DNA from: Polynucleobacter sp. UK-Mo-2m-Kol15
GTDB taxonomy: Bacteria > Pseudomonadota > Gammaproteobacteria > Burkholderiales > Burkholderiaceae
Direction: 5' to 3'
NCBI RefSeq assembly: GCF_018881505.1
Contig: NZ_JACVQC010000001.1
Coordinates: 1,533,927-1,597,926, forward strand
Length of the DNA: 64,000 nucleotides
This document shows, one piece after another, positions 8,492 through 17,075 of the stretch. Below the pieces are notes generated by a model. It was not told the DNA's origin, searched no databases, and worked only from the letters and a program-made list of their open reading frames with translations. Position 1 is the stretch's first letter, and every line of letters starts with the position of its first letter. Made by a program: the position numbers and the translations under genes.

Positions 8492-8527
8492 GAATAACAG
8501 TCTACTAGCATCTGCACAGAAATCAGT

Positions 8528-8740
8528 CTATGCAGCCAAATTCTGCTCCGAACTAGAACAATCTAAACTCCCGAAACTACAAAAAATACAGCAGTCGCCT
8601 GACTTGGGCTTCAAAATAGAGCTGCAAGATGGGCAACGGTATAGGTGCTGAGAGGATCCACGAGGAATCTCTAGAATTTCGTGACCCTGACAGTTGGGAC
8701 ATGTAATTACAGAATGCTGATTTTGGGAAGAGTTATTCAC
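8528..8740 (-). CDS. Small cysteine-rich GDCCVxC-domain protein
   Basis: 70 aa with three cysteine clusters: CPNC (14-17), CPSC (36-39) and GDCCIFC (49-54) followed by Cys61. It matches the small 'GDCCVxC domain-containing (seleno)protein' family, in which the third cluster reads GDCC-V-F-C/U-S-Y-G and the last Cys can be selenocysteine. Here all positions are ordinary Cys codons. The two CxxC pairs suggest a zinc ribbon; the role of the GDCC motif is unknown, perhaps redox or metal handling. It starts at GTG 8740, the only initiator in frame ahead of the first cluster, with a poor Shine-Dalgarno. It is divergent from phoX and 108 bp upstream of ppx in the same direction. Confidence 0.8.
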   Translation of the reverse strand: MNNSSQNQHSVITCPNCQGHEILEIPRGSSQHLYRCPSCSSILKPKSGDCCIFCSFGSLDCSSSEQNLAA

Positions 8741-8804
8741 CCCAGAACATTAAATTATAAATATTTCAGTATCAAGACAAATGAAATAGATGTATTGATC
8801 TAAT

Positions 8805-8824
8805 CAATAATCAAACTGTCATAT
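8805..8824 (+). promoter_or_regulatory. Candidate Pho box upstream of phoX
   Basis: CAATAATCAAACTGTCATAT matches the Pho-box consensus at about 14 of 20 positions by eye. The second half-site CTGTCAT is perfect and the upstream half at -11 bp is weak (CAATAAT). It lies 79 bp before the phoX ATG. Confidence 0.45.
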
Positions 8825-8902
8825 TTGAGCTAGACAATCATTTCATTCTTTATTAGTTTTGCTCCCCTCTTCCGCTAACAAAACAAATCCTAAAGAAAAA
8901 TC

Positions 8903-10858
8903 ATGTTGAAAATTTCAAAACCTACTGCACTACATCGCCGTTCATTTATCAAAATGGCTGTTGGAGCACCCATGCTCCCGCTGGGGTCTGCTGGTTTTAC
9001 TGCGCTCTGTAATAGCCCCTCATTACTGGCTGCTGAAACAGCTTCAAATTTCAAATCTGCAGAATTTATCTCCATGGAAGCCCCCTCTTTAGCCAATCCA
9101 GAAGCGATGGCTGCCACTACAGTAGGATCAATGCTTGAAATCACTTCCCAGAATGGGAATAAAAAAACATACAAACTTGCTTATGAGCCATTCTTTATTA
9201 CTGGAGACATGGTTCCAGATGGTAAGGGTGGAAAAATATTAGCCGGAGGATATGTAGACATCCAAAACCGACCAATTATGGATAACTCAGTATTGGGCAA
9301 AGAAAGGCAATTCTTTTCCGATTGCCCGGATGGCATGTCATTACTGAAACTTGAAAAGGCAAATATTAAGGGCGTCAAAGGAAATACCGTATTTGCAGTT
9401 GTTCAGTTTGAATATACAAATGCCAATCAGGGCAAACAAAAAATGTACGGGGTACTGCCCTCTCAAATTGCCGTGTTAACACTCAATCAGGATCGAGCTA
9501 ACGGAAAACTCACCTTAGTAAAATATACTCCGGTAGATACCTCTAGCGCTCAAGGCCTATGGATCACCTGCGGTGCTAGCTTATCACCATGGAACACCCA
9601 TTTATCCAGCGAAGAATATGAGCCAGATGCTCCATTTGCACATGAGAATGCCCGCTTCAAGGCTTTTAGTAAAAATCTCTATGGTAATGAAACTAGTGCG
9701 AATCCCTATAACTATGGCCACCTTCCCGAGGTCACAGTCAATCCCGACGGCACAGGAACGCTTGTAAAGCACTATTGCCTCGGCCGAATTTCACATGAGT
9801 TAGTCGAAGTGATGCCAGACAGAAGAACTGTTTTAATGGGTGATGACTATACGAATAGCGGTCTATTTCTATTCATTGCAGATAAAGAAGCCGACCTTTC
9901 CTCAGGCACACTTTATGTAGCAAAGCTTGGTCAGGGATTTTCGCTAGATCCTCAAGATGAAGGCACAAAATTATCTTGGATCAAACTCGGGCATGCCAGC
10001 AGTGATGAAATTAAAAAATTGGCAATGACTTTAAAACCCTCAGACATCATGACTGTTTTAAAGACTGACCCCAATGACGACACCTTCACCAAAATTTACT
10101 ACGACGGTATAGCGAACTGGGTAAAGCTCAAACCCGGAATGGAAAAGGCGGCCGCATTTTTAGAAACTCATCGTTATGCCTATTTAATGGGTGGCAGCAT
10201 GGGCTTTAGCAAGATGGAGGGCACTACCGCCAATCTCAAAGATAAAGTTGCCTATTTTGCCCTGCAAAACATACAAGACTCAATGATTAAAGGAGGCAAG
10301 GGCTGGAATGCCCAGGGTATGGTTGAGCTCGATAAGCCCTTAATTGCAGGCGCTGTCATGACAAGTAAGCTTGAGGGTAATCAACGCGATCAATCAGACA
10401 GCATTATCAAAAGCAATTGGGTTCCTAGCCAATTATCAGCGCTTCTAGTTGGCAAAGATATTGCACCGGACGAACTAGGTAATTTAGCGGATCCCAACAC
10501 CATCTCCAATCCAGATAACTTAAAGTTTTCTGAAAAACTGAGAACTCTATTTATTGGTGAAGACAGCGGTACTCATATCAATAATTTTATTTGGGCTTAT
10601 AACGTCGATACCAAGAAGCTCAGTAGAATTGCCTCCATGCCATCCGGTGCAGAGGCAACTGGTTTAAGTGTAGTTGATAACCTCAATGGCTGGACATATA
10701 TCACTGCGAATTTTCAACATCCGGGTGATTGGATAGCAAAGTTACACGCAAAGGTCAAGCCCACCCTCGATCCCTTGATTCAAAAAAATTACAAGGATGG
10801 ATTTGGTGCGGCAGTAGGTTACATCACTGCAATTCCGGCCGCTATAAAAGTGAGCTAA
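8903..10858 (+). CDS. phoX: PhoX family alkaline phosphatase (DUF839), Tat-exported
   Basis: 651 aa monomeric phosphatase of the PhoX/DUF839 family, which uses Fe and Ca cofactors to release phosphate from phosphoesters outside the cytoplasm. The N-terminus has a twin-arginine signal, HRRSFIKMAVGAP (Arg12-Arg13), with a hydrophobic stretch and a probable cleavage site near residues 42-45. The family signatures GASLSPWNTHLSSEEYEPDA, VEVMPDRRTVLMGDDY and GEDSGTHINNFIWAYN are present. The ATG has AAAGAAAAA upstream. A weak Pho box precedes it. It faces the DUF2252 gene convergently. Its Fe demand may connect to the TonB receptor at the window's left edge, but that is only inference. Confidence 0.95.
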   Translation: MLKISKPTALHRRSFIKMAVGAPMLPLGSAGFTALCNSPSLLAAETASNFKSAEFISMEAPSLANPEAMAATTVGSMLEITSQNGNKKTYKLAYEPFFITGDMVPDGKGGKILAGGYVDIQNRPIMDNSVLGKERQFFSDCPDGMSLLKLEKANIKGVKGNTVFAVVQFEYTNANQGKQKMYGVLPSQIAVLTLNQDRANGKLTLVKYTPVDTSSAQGLWITCGASLSPWNTHLSSEEYEPDAPFAHENARFKAFSKNLYGNETSANPYNYGHLPEVTVNPDGTGTLVKHYCLGRISHELVEVMPDRRTVLMGDDYTNSGLFLFIADKEADLSSGTLYVAKLGQGFSLDPQDEGTKLSWIKLGHASSDEIKKLAMTLKPSDIMTVLKTDPNDDTFTKIYYDGIANWVKLKPGMEKAAAFLETHRYAYLMGGSMGFSKMEGTTANLKDKVAYFALQNIQDSMIKGGKGWNAQGMVELDKPLIAGAVMTSKLEGNQRDQSDSIIKSNWVPSQLSALLVGKDIAPDELGNLADPNTISNPDNLKFSEKLRTLFIGEDSGTHINNFIWAYNVDTKKLSRIASMPSGAEATGLSVVDNLNGWTYITANFQHPGDWIAKLHAKVKPTLDPLIQKNYKDGFGAAVGYITAIPAAIKVS

Positions 10859-10928
10859 TTTTGCTTATTTATGACTAGAGGCGCTTGAGCAAACCTTCAT
10901 CATCTTAAATGCCGGTTTACTTTGAGAC

Positions 10929-12410
10929 TTATTTTAGGGTTTGCTTTTTTGCCGCATGAATTTTTCCACTCTTGACTGCTTGGCAAAATATCTCGTAATC
11001 AGCCTGATTCTGTTTGGAGTAGGATTTAGCAAAACTGTACATTGCCTCATCGAACTCTCGCATCTCACCGCAATAACCAGAAATCATGGCAGCATCCCCT
11101 GAACGAGCATGGCCTAATGCCAGTGCCCAGCCAAAAAGCCTGCAGTAATCAGGAAAGTTCTTGAGTGATACGCCGTCGGGACCGACAACGACTCCACCCT
11201 TCATATCCCTTAGCTGGCGGAGATAAAAGTGCTGAGTAACATCAGTACGTTCCGTAATAGATCCTGAATTTAAGAAAATATCGGGCGCACCCTGAAGTAA
11301 TCGCTGTCCAGAAACTACGCGATGACCCATATTGGGGTAGATAGACTTACCAAGATAGGGAGTCAATACCGACTCCTGCGCTTCTTTATATTGCAAAAAA
11401 AGTGGATCCTTTGGGTCATCTCCAACAAAATACAGCATCACACAAGTTGTCCCAACGCTACCTACGCCCACTACTTTTCTAGCGAAATCCTGTAATGTAT
11501 AACGCTGAAATAAGGCCTGACGATCAGCCAGTAAAGTGAAACTGTAATTTAATAAGGCCTTATCAACTAGATGCGCCATTGACCTTCCATGTATTGACTT
11601 ATCAAAGTGCTCAATCAGTGGTGGCCTATTAATGATCTTACGATTTTTACCTACCAATCTGGTGAGCTTTTCCAATATCTGAACGTTATTTTGCCCCTTA
11701 GTCTCTTTTAAATAGGCATCTAACTTTTTTTGATGAACGCTATTAAAGTGCTTACGAATTTCTTTCTCGCCAATGAATTGCTGTGCAAGCTCCAGATAAG
11801 GCATCTGTGCATACTTAGCCATACGCTTACGATACTCAGAGCTGATTCGATATACTAATTTTTTACTCAGGGCCGGAGAGCCGCCCAAGGTTTCGCAGGC
11901 AATCACAGCGCTTGCAACCAAACGCTTCATATCCCATTCCCAGCTTCCGGGAAGGGTTTCATCAAAATCATTAATTCCAAAGACTAGGCGATGCTCTGCT
12001 GTTCCGAATAAACCAAAATTTGAAACGTGCATATCACCACAAAGCTGAACAACGATCTTAGTGCTTGGCTGATTGGCTAAATCTTGAGCCATAATTGCGG
12101 CGCCACCACGATAAAAAGCAAATGGTGACTCCAACATGCGCTCATACCGGATGGGAATTAGCGATTTAATCCGCTGCCTAGCTTGCTTCTCAAGAATTTC
12201 AATCGGACCAATCCGATGCTTTGGAGGAGTGTAGATAGCTTGATCAGCAAAGCTCACAATCTTGCGTAAAGCCTTGCCATCTTTGAAGCGTCTCTGAAGG
12301 CTTAAACGCTTCCCATTATGTAACTCAACAGGCGTTAGAACAGAAAATTCGTCTAGGGGTGTTGGCCTAGCCTTTGCGCCTGATTTACGAATTCTGTGGG
12401 TAGCTGACAT
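10929..12410 (-). CDS. DUF2252 family protein, kinase-like fold candidate
   Basis: 493 aa DUF2252 protein of unknown function. The core carries GDMHVSNFG (125-133) and FGINDFDETLPGSWEWD (144-160). These resemble the catalytic-loop HGDxHxxN and metal-binding DFD motifs of aminoglycoside phosphotransferase-like kinases, though the His before GD is a Cys here. The highly basic N-terminus (about 20 residues) is not a signal peptide, so it is probably cytoplasmic. It is convergent with phoX (70 bp gap) and upstream of arsC's end on the same strand (60 bp). The kinase assignment is inference from motif pattern; the substrate is unknown. Confidence 0.8.
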   Translation of the reverse strand: MSATHRIRKSGAKARPTPLDEFSVLTPVELHNGKRLSLQRRFKDGKALRKIVSFADQAIYTPPKHRIGPIEILEKQARQRIKSLIPIRYERMLESPFAFYRGGAAIMAQDLANQPSTKIVVQLCGDMHVSNFGLFGTAEHRLVFGINDFDETLPGSWEWDMKRLVASAVIACETLGGSPALSKKLVYRISSEYRKRMAKYAQMPYLELAQQFIGEKEIRKHFNSVHQKKLDAYLKETKGQNNVQILEKLTRLVGKNRKIINRPPLIEHFDKSIHGRSMAHLVDKALLNYSFTLLADRQALFQRYTLQDFARKVVGVGSVGTTCVMLYFVGDDPKDPLFLQYKEAQESVLTPYLGKSIYPNMGHRVVSGQRLLQGAPDIFLNSGSITERTDVTQHFYLRQLRDMKGGVVVGPDGVSLKNFPDYCRLFGWALALGHARSGDAAMISGYCGEMREFDEAMYSFAKSYSKQNQADYEIFCQAVKSGKIHAAKKQTLK

Positions 12411-12470
12411 GTCTGGTCCAGTGTAAATAATGCGCTCATTATTACAGGACTCACAGAAATAGGCAGCTAA

Positions 12471-12977
12471 CTACTGACCGAACTTAATACGATGGTGAAT
12501 ACTCTGCAAGTGCTCATTGAGCTCCAAGCGATCCAATTGGGTTAGCGGCAGATCCATCAGCAATTCAATCCGATTGCGTAAGCCGATCTCTACTTGCTTA
12601 AAGGCATGCATCATAGCCTCATCACCACTCTCTACTGCAGCTGGGTCCGGGAAACCCCAATGAGCTGTTGAAGGATGTCCTGGCCAGTATGGACATTCTT
12701 CCCCGGCGGCCGAATCACATAAGGTGATGATGAAATCCATTTTTGGGGCATCCTCACGACCAAACTGATCCCAACTTTTACTGCTCAGAAGCTCTAAGGG
12801 GTAGCCCATCGCTTTTACTATCTCTATCACCATGGGATGAATCTCACCGGTAGGCTTTGCTCCAGCTGAAAAACCAATCAATCGGCCATTACTTAAGGTG
12901 GTGGCGAGGGCCTCAGCAAGAATCGATCTCGCAGAATTGCCATTACAAAGAAACAGAATATTATGCGGTTTATTCAT
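12471..12977 (-). CDS. arsC: Arsenate reductase, low-molecular-weight phosphatase type (ArsC)
   Basis: 168 aa cytoplasmic protein of the LMW tyrosine phosphatase fold. The P-loop is LCNGNSARS with the nucleophilic Cys11. Two further cysteines, Cys87 and Cys95 in TLCDSAAGEECPYWPG, match the relay pair of thioredoxin-coupled arsenate reductases. A catalytic Asp is in FPDPA. It reduces arsenate to arsenite, relevant because arsenate enters through phosphate transporters such as the Pst system encoded 9 kb away. No ars efflux gene or ArsR repressor is visible. I chose ATG 12977; a TTG at 12992 overlapping the upstream small ORF's stop is also open. No Shine-Dalgarno precedes either, suggesting coupling to the small ORF. 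Confidence 0.9.
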   Translation of the reverse strand: MNKPHNILFLCNGNSARSILAEALATTLSNGRLIGFSAGAKPTGEIHPMVIEIVKAMGYPLELLSSKSWDQFGREDAPKMDFIITLCDSAAGEECPYWPGHPSTAHWGFPDPAAVESGDEAMMHAFKQVEIGLRNRIELLMDLPLTQLDRLELNEHLQSIHHRIKFGQ

Positions 12978-12988
12978 GGCTATTAATA

Positions 12989-13174
12989 TCAAATAACTTC
13001 ATCTAGCTGCAAAGCAAATTTATTATCGACAATAAAAGGGGTTGCCGTAGTTCGCAAGGACAATGGTTTACATACTGGGGATTGTTCATTTAGATCATTC
13101 TGAGCTAAATTCAGCCTGGACTCAGATTGACGAAAAATTTGAGATAAATTACTTTTCATTTCAATAGTCATCAT
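12989..13174 (-). CDS. Small protein of unknown function upstream of arsC
   Basis: 61 aa, not recognised: mixed hydrophilic sequence with a single Cys, beginning MMTIEMKSNLSQIFRQ and ending FALQLDEVI, no signal peptide or membrane helix. Support for its being real is a strong ribosome site (AAGGGG seven bases before ATG 13174), its place directly in front of arsC (11 bp) and the lack of another explanation for the ribosome site. A TTG two codons upstream is less likely. It faces the beta-barrel gene divergently. It could be a coupling or leader cistron for arsC or an independent small protein. Confidence 0.5.
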   Translation of the reverse strand: MMTIEMKSNLSQIFRQSESRLNLAQNDLNEQSPVCKPLSLRTTATPFIVDNKFALQLDEVI

Positions 13175-13343
13175 GTTCAATCCCCTTCAAATCTAAATTG
13201 ATAGAGCAATATGAATCATAGAAACTAAGTATTTCAGTTTGATTAAGGAAATATGACAAATACTCCACGCTGAATCCATTACCCCAATTTGTCACATTGA
13301 TCGGATATGTTAGTCAATTTATATGAGATAAGTCATCCTGGAA

Positions 13344-14183
13344 ATGCGCTTAACCGCCCTACTTTTCCTTCTTATCCCGATCATTAGTCATGCGTTTGAA
13401 CCGCTCAATACTGATGATGCGGGAACCGTAGCAAAAGATAGAAATCAAATTGAGCAATATTTTTTTACAACCGCGTCACGTGGTGGCAGCACAGCCAATA
13501 CGGTAGATATTATTACTCCCGGAGAGGAATATTTTGGTGGCGGCGTGGCTAAAGCATTTCCATTTACCTATACCCGAGGCATTACTGAAAATATAGAGGC
13601 CAGCATAGGTGCGACCTACTTTGCCAATCCAAGGGGAAGTTACTCACCCATATCGAACAAGGTCATTGCACTTAAATGGCGGTTTGCGGAAAGCAATCAA
13701 GACAAGTGGGCGCTGGCAATTAAGCCAAGCATAACATTGCCAGGAACACATCAGCAGCAAGTCTACGGACTGGATCTTGCACTACCTAACTTTGGCTTAA
13801 ATATGATCGGGTCTAAGTACTGGGATGATGTGGAGCTACATTTAAATGGTTCTTTTATGAAGTCACCCTACAACACCAATTATCAAGTTGGAATGAACTC
13901 CATTGCTAACCGAACTAATATCCTATTCTTTTCTGCGGCACCAGTTTGGACAGTAGTTAAGGGTGTGAGGCTAGCTCTAGATATGGGCATCACGACCAAT
14001 CCACCAAGCAACGAGCAATACTTAACAAGTTACGCCTTATTGGCAAGCATCTTCTCTGTAAACGATAGTTTAGATATTGGCCTATCTTATATGCGAAGTG
14101 CAGCTAACATGGGCATTGTTATTTCCAATGCTGGGGCGAATTCATCTCGCTCTGAAATTGGGTTTACCTGGAGGTTTCAATGA
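13344..14183 (+). CDS. Outer-membrane beta-barrel protein (Phenol_MetA_deg-like)
   Basis: 279 aa with a Sec signal peptide (hydrophobic residues 3-16, likely cut after SHA17), then alternating amphipathic strands and a C-terminal strand SEIGFTWRFQ typical of a barrel. The FEPLNTDDAGTVAKDRNQIEQY opening and later strands resemble the 'meta-pathway phenol degradation' outer-membrane family, a name that does not imply phenol. It overlaps the next gene by 4 bp (ATGA), so the barrel and a secreted phosphoesterase are translated together. In this phosphate cluster it may pass a phosphoester or anchor the phosphatase; this is inference. The upstream region has a TTGTCACAT half-site but no convincing second half. 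Confidence 0.8.
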   Translation: MRLTALLFLLIPIISHAFEPLNTDDAGTVAKDRNQIEQYFFTTASRGGSTANTVDIITPGEEYFGGGVAKAFPFTYTRGITENIEASIGATYFANPRGSYSPISNKVIALKWRFAESNQDKWALAIKPSITLPGTHQQQVYGLDLALPNFGLNMIGSKYWDDVELHLNGSFMKSPYNTNYQVGMNSIANRTNILFFSAAPVWTVVKGVRLALDMGITTNPPSNEQYLTSYALLASIFSVNDSLDIGLSYMRSAANMGIVISNAGANSSRSEIGFTWRFQ

Positions 14184-15169
14184 TGTTCATAAACAAACTA
14201 TCGCATATCATCAAGCTTTGTCTTATTGCCCTATCCTTCATATTCATTGGAAACGCTCAGGCTGAGGCATTTAAGTTCGTTGCATTGGGAGATATGCCGT
14301 ACTCCCAACCAGCAGACTTTCTAAGATTTGAGCGTCTCATCAAGGTCATTAATTCTAAAAAAAATGCGTTCTCCATATTCGTTGGTGATACGAAATCTGG
14401 TAGCACCCCATGTAGCAATGAACATGTTCATAAAATGACGAGCTATTTCAACTCGTTTAAATCCCCCTTGATCTACAGCATTGGTGATAACGAGTGGACT
14501 GACTGCCACCGAATTTTGGCAGGAGCATATAACCCCCTAGAGCGTCTAGAACATATCCGCACTTTACAATTTAACTCTAGCAATAGCTTTGGAAGGTCAA
14601 AGTTAAAACTGCAACGGCAAGCAGATGTAATGCCAATTTTCCGCACCTATGTAGAGAATTCTCTATGGACTAGAGATAACTTCTTATTTGTGAATTTGCA
14701 TATTCCGGGGTCCAACAATAACCTTGGTCGAGATGAAGAGTCCAATAAAGAATATGCATTACGTAATGAAGCAAATTTAGCCTGGATCAATTATGCTTTT
14801 GATCTGGCCAAAGAAAAAGCTTATGCAGGGATTATTTTCGCATTTCAAGCGGATATTTTTTACTCCGATGAAACAGCGAATGGCAGTAACAGCGGCTATC
14901 GTGAGACTGTCTCTACTTTTCGAGATCGCTCTGAAAATTTAACAATCCCTATTCTCTTGATACATGGCGACAGCCACAAATTAAAGATCGATAACCCTCT
15001 ACTTAGTAGTAAGAAGAAAACATTAGAAAATGTCTATAGACTAGAAGTGATGGGTGCAGATCTAGTGCAAGCGGTCGAGGTGCAGGTAAATTCAAAAGAA
15101 TCTAGCCCATTTAGTTTTCGCCCTATCTTGATTCCCTTGAATGTCTTGGGTATCGAAAATAAGAAATAA
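14180..15169 (+). CDS. Secreted calcineurin-like metallophosphoesterase
   Basis: 329 aa with an N-terminal signal peptide (hydrophobic 11-24, probable cleavage after AQA28) and metallophosphoesterase motifs: LGDMPYS (Asp38), FVGDTKSG (Asp70), IGDNEWTDC (102-109, in place of the usual GNHD) and LIHGDSH near the C-terminus. The usual metal ligands therefore appear present, with Asn in the GDNE motif. It probably acts in the periplasm on phosphomonoesters or diesters. It is translationally coupled to the upstream barrel gene. The substrate is unknown; its placement among Pho-type genes favours phosphate scavenging. Confidence 0.8.
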   Translation: MMFINKLSHIIKLCLIALSFIFIGNAQAEAFKFVALGDMPYSQPADFLRFERLIKVINSKKNAFSIFVGDTKSGSTPCSNEHVHKMTSYFNSFKSPLIYSIGDNEWTDCHRILAGAYNPLERLEHIRTLQFNSSNSFGRSKLKLQRQADVMPIFRTYVENSLWTRDNFLFVNLHIPGSNNNLGRDEESNKEYALRNEANLAWINYAFDLAKEKAYAGIIFAFQADIFYSDETANGSNSGYRETVSTFRDRSENLTIPILLIHGDSHKLKIDNPLLSSKKKTLENVYRLEVMGADLVQAVEVQVNSKESSPFSFRPILIPLNVLGIENKK

Positions 15170-15456
15170 GATTTCAATGGGCCTTTAATTCCCTAGCTTC
15201 CAAGACGATGTCTTAGAGAGCGATTCAAATAGGATATTCTTATTTCACGCCACATTAGTAATAATTTGAAGATTGTTTTTTTCATAACAGTAGATTCCTT
15301 GATAGTTTTGAAAAGTTTATTAAAAAGAATGCTCTAAATTTCAAATCTTATATTAAATAAACAATGAGTCAGTAGTATGTCAGGCACTATTGATGAAGTG
15401 CCTACCGTACAATCTTCATTACTTACATGACATCTGAAGAAAATTAATTCCCTGCC
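15170..15456 (+). other. Longest gene-free stretch: corA leader region
   Basis: 287 bp, AT-rich, without a recognisable RNA gene. It contains a perfect 7-bp inverted repeat (AGGCACT / AGTGCCT, 8-nt loop) at 15382-15403 inside a possible 17-codon ORF at 15377-15430, followed immediately by the CorA-like gene. I see no clear intrinsic terminator for the upstream phosphoesterase. Confidence 0.4.
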
Positions 15457-16467
15457 GTGACTCAAAACCTAAGCCACCCCTTCCCGATCAATGGTGTTGT
15501 ATTTGCTTGGGCCATGACCCCATCTGGCAAAAGTCATGAAATCCCACTCTTCGATATTGCCGACGCGCTAAATGATCCAGATATATCAATCTGGCTTCAT
15601 CTAAACCTATCAAACTCTCAAGTTCAACGTTGGTTAAAAAATACTAGCTTGATACCAGAGCGAGTTATAGAGATGATCGATGAAGGCGTTACTCGTAGTC
15701 GTCTAGAGAGAATTGAGAAGCTAGACGACTGCTTACTCATGGTGATGAATGACTTTCATCAAGAGTTTGGCGAGAAGGACAGTGGCTCAAGCCTAGGGAC
15801 CTTATGGGCCATTCTCACCCCTCGCCTCATGATTTCTCTGAGAAATAATCCATTAAGAACAACAGATCAGTTACGCTCAGACTTAAAAAATGGTCAATTA
15901 AATCCATGCTCTGCCATTGAGCTATTTCACGAGCTGATTGATTTACGTGCAGAGTATCTGCGGACGCTCCTTATGCGTCTTTCTGAAACCATGGATGATC
16001 TCGAGGAAATTTTACTGAAGGGTAAGGAATTGCCTGAGCATGAATACCTTGGTCGAATACGTATTCAATGTAGTCGCCTGCGTCGCCAGTTCTCACCCGA
16101 GCTCATTGCTCTGCATCGACTGCAAAAGCATTTACCTTATTGGTTTGCAGATGAGGATAGGTACCGCTTAAATGATGATTTGGATCTTCTCTCTTACTTA
16201 GTTCAAGAGATATCGAATCTATATGATCGCGCGAAGGTATTACAAGATGAACAGGCAGCTCATGTTGCTGAATTTAATGCACGGAATTTACAGGTCTTAT
16301 CCGTAATGACGGTAATCTTCCTACCAATGACCTTACTATCCGGCATCATGGGCATGAATATGGAGGACTTGCCAGGATTAAAGGAGTCCTTCTATTTTGT
16401 GATGGCACTCATGGCCACTGCCGGTGCTGCCGTATATATCGCTCTTAAGCTTAGAAAAATCATTTAA
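15457..16467 (+). CDS. CorA/ZntB-family divalent cation transporter
   Basis: 336 aa inner-membrane channel of the CorA family. It has a large N-terminal cytoplasmic domain (alpha/beta part, then long helices rich in charged residues, about 150-280) and two C-terminal transmembrane helices (about 275-298 and 311-332) joined by the GMN signature at 299-301, followed by MEDLPG. The sequence beginning GVVFAWAMTPSG and WLHLNLSN is more like ZntB/CorA-like proteins than classical CorA, so Zn, Mg or other divalent transport are possible. It starts at GTG 15457 with no good Shine-Dalgarno. It is followed 44 bp later by an MgtC-like gene in the same direction. Confidence 0.9.
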   Translation: MTQNLSHPFPINGVVFAWAMTPSGKSHEIPLFDIADALNDPDISIWLHLNLSNSQVQRWLKNTSLIPERVIEMIDEGVTRSRLERIEKLDDCLLMVMNDFHQEFGEKDSGSSLGTLWAILTPRLMISLRNNPLRTTDQLRSDLKNGQLNPCSAIELFHELIDLRAEYLRTLLMRLSETMDDLEEILLKGKELPEHEYLGRIRIQCSRLRRQFSPELIALHRLQKHLPYWFADEDRYRLNDDLDLLSYLVQEISNLYDRAKVLQDEQAAHVAEFNARNLQVLSVMTVIFLPMTLLSGIMGMNMEDLPGLKESFYFVMALMATAGAAVYIALKLRKII

Positions 16468-16511
16468 CCTTACATATCCAATCAAATACATCTAGAAGCG
16501 CCAAGGAAAAT

Positions 16512-16988
16512 ATGGAATATTGGAATATCTATGGGGAAATGATCATTCGCCTCCTGCTAGCCCTATTGGCAGGGATAATTTTGGGCTTAAATCGCTGGCT
16601 GCATCATAAATCTGCCGGAATCAGAACGCACTCGCTAGTTGCCATAGGTTCGGCCACGGCAGTATTAACCATTGGGCACCTTGGACCAAGCGATGTTCAA
16701 GCCCTTAGTCGTGTATTACAGGGATTAGTCACCGGCTTAGGTTTTTTGGGTGCAGGCGTAATCATTCGAGAGCGCAGTTCACAAAGAGTCCATGGCCTCA
16801 CTACTGCAGCTAGCATCTGGTCTTGCGCCTTAATTGCAGCTGCATTCGGGGCTGGTGAACTTATTTTAGGCTGTTTAGCGCTGTCCGCCATCATAATTAC
16901 CCTGATCATAGGGGGGCCGCTAGAACGGCTGTTTAGCAGCCTCACAGGGACTAAGCGTAGCTCAGAGATTTCCTCGGATCCAGACTAA
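16512..16988 (+). CDS. mgtC: MgtC/SapB family membrane protein
   Basis: 158 aa with four to five hydrophobic helices and the MgtC N-domain signatures: RLLLALLAGIILGLNR, HKSAGIRTHSLVAIGSA, GLGFLGAGVIIRE and VHGLTTAASIW. The C-terminal soluble domain found in Salmonella MgtC is absent, as in the short SapB-like forms. MgtC is involved in Mg limitation and, in Salmonella, acts on the PhoR sensor kinase. It lies behind a CorA-type transporter and two genes from phoR. The ribosome site AAGGAAA precedes ATG 16512. Whether it interacts with PhoR here is unknown. Confidence 0.85.
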   Translation: MEYWNIYGEMIIRLLLALLAGIILGLNRWLHHKSAGIRTHSLVAIGSATAVLTIGHLGPSDVQALSRVLQGLVTGLGFLGAGVIIRERSSQRVHGLTTAASIWSCALIAAAFGAGELILGCLALSAIIITLIIGGPLERLFSSLTGTKRSSEISSDPD

Positions 16989-17075
16989 AAACGGCATTTA
17001 AAGGCAAAAAAAGTAGTTTTGTCATATTACTTTGCTAGGATAGGGTCGTTCTTATTACTTTAAAGTGAAAAATCC

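Noticed and set aside
13278..13297. Pho box before the beta-barrel gene
   Set aside because: Only one good half-site (TTGTCACAT); the other half fails at most positions, about 12 of 20 overall.
17008..17038. Pho box before the KKD-tail gene
   Set aside because: A TTGTCAT half-site is present, but neither flank has a second half at 11-bp spacing.
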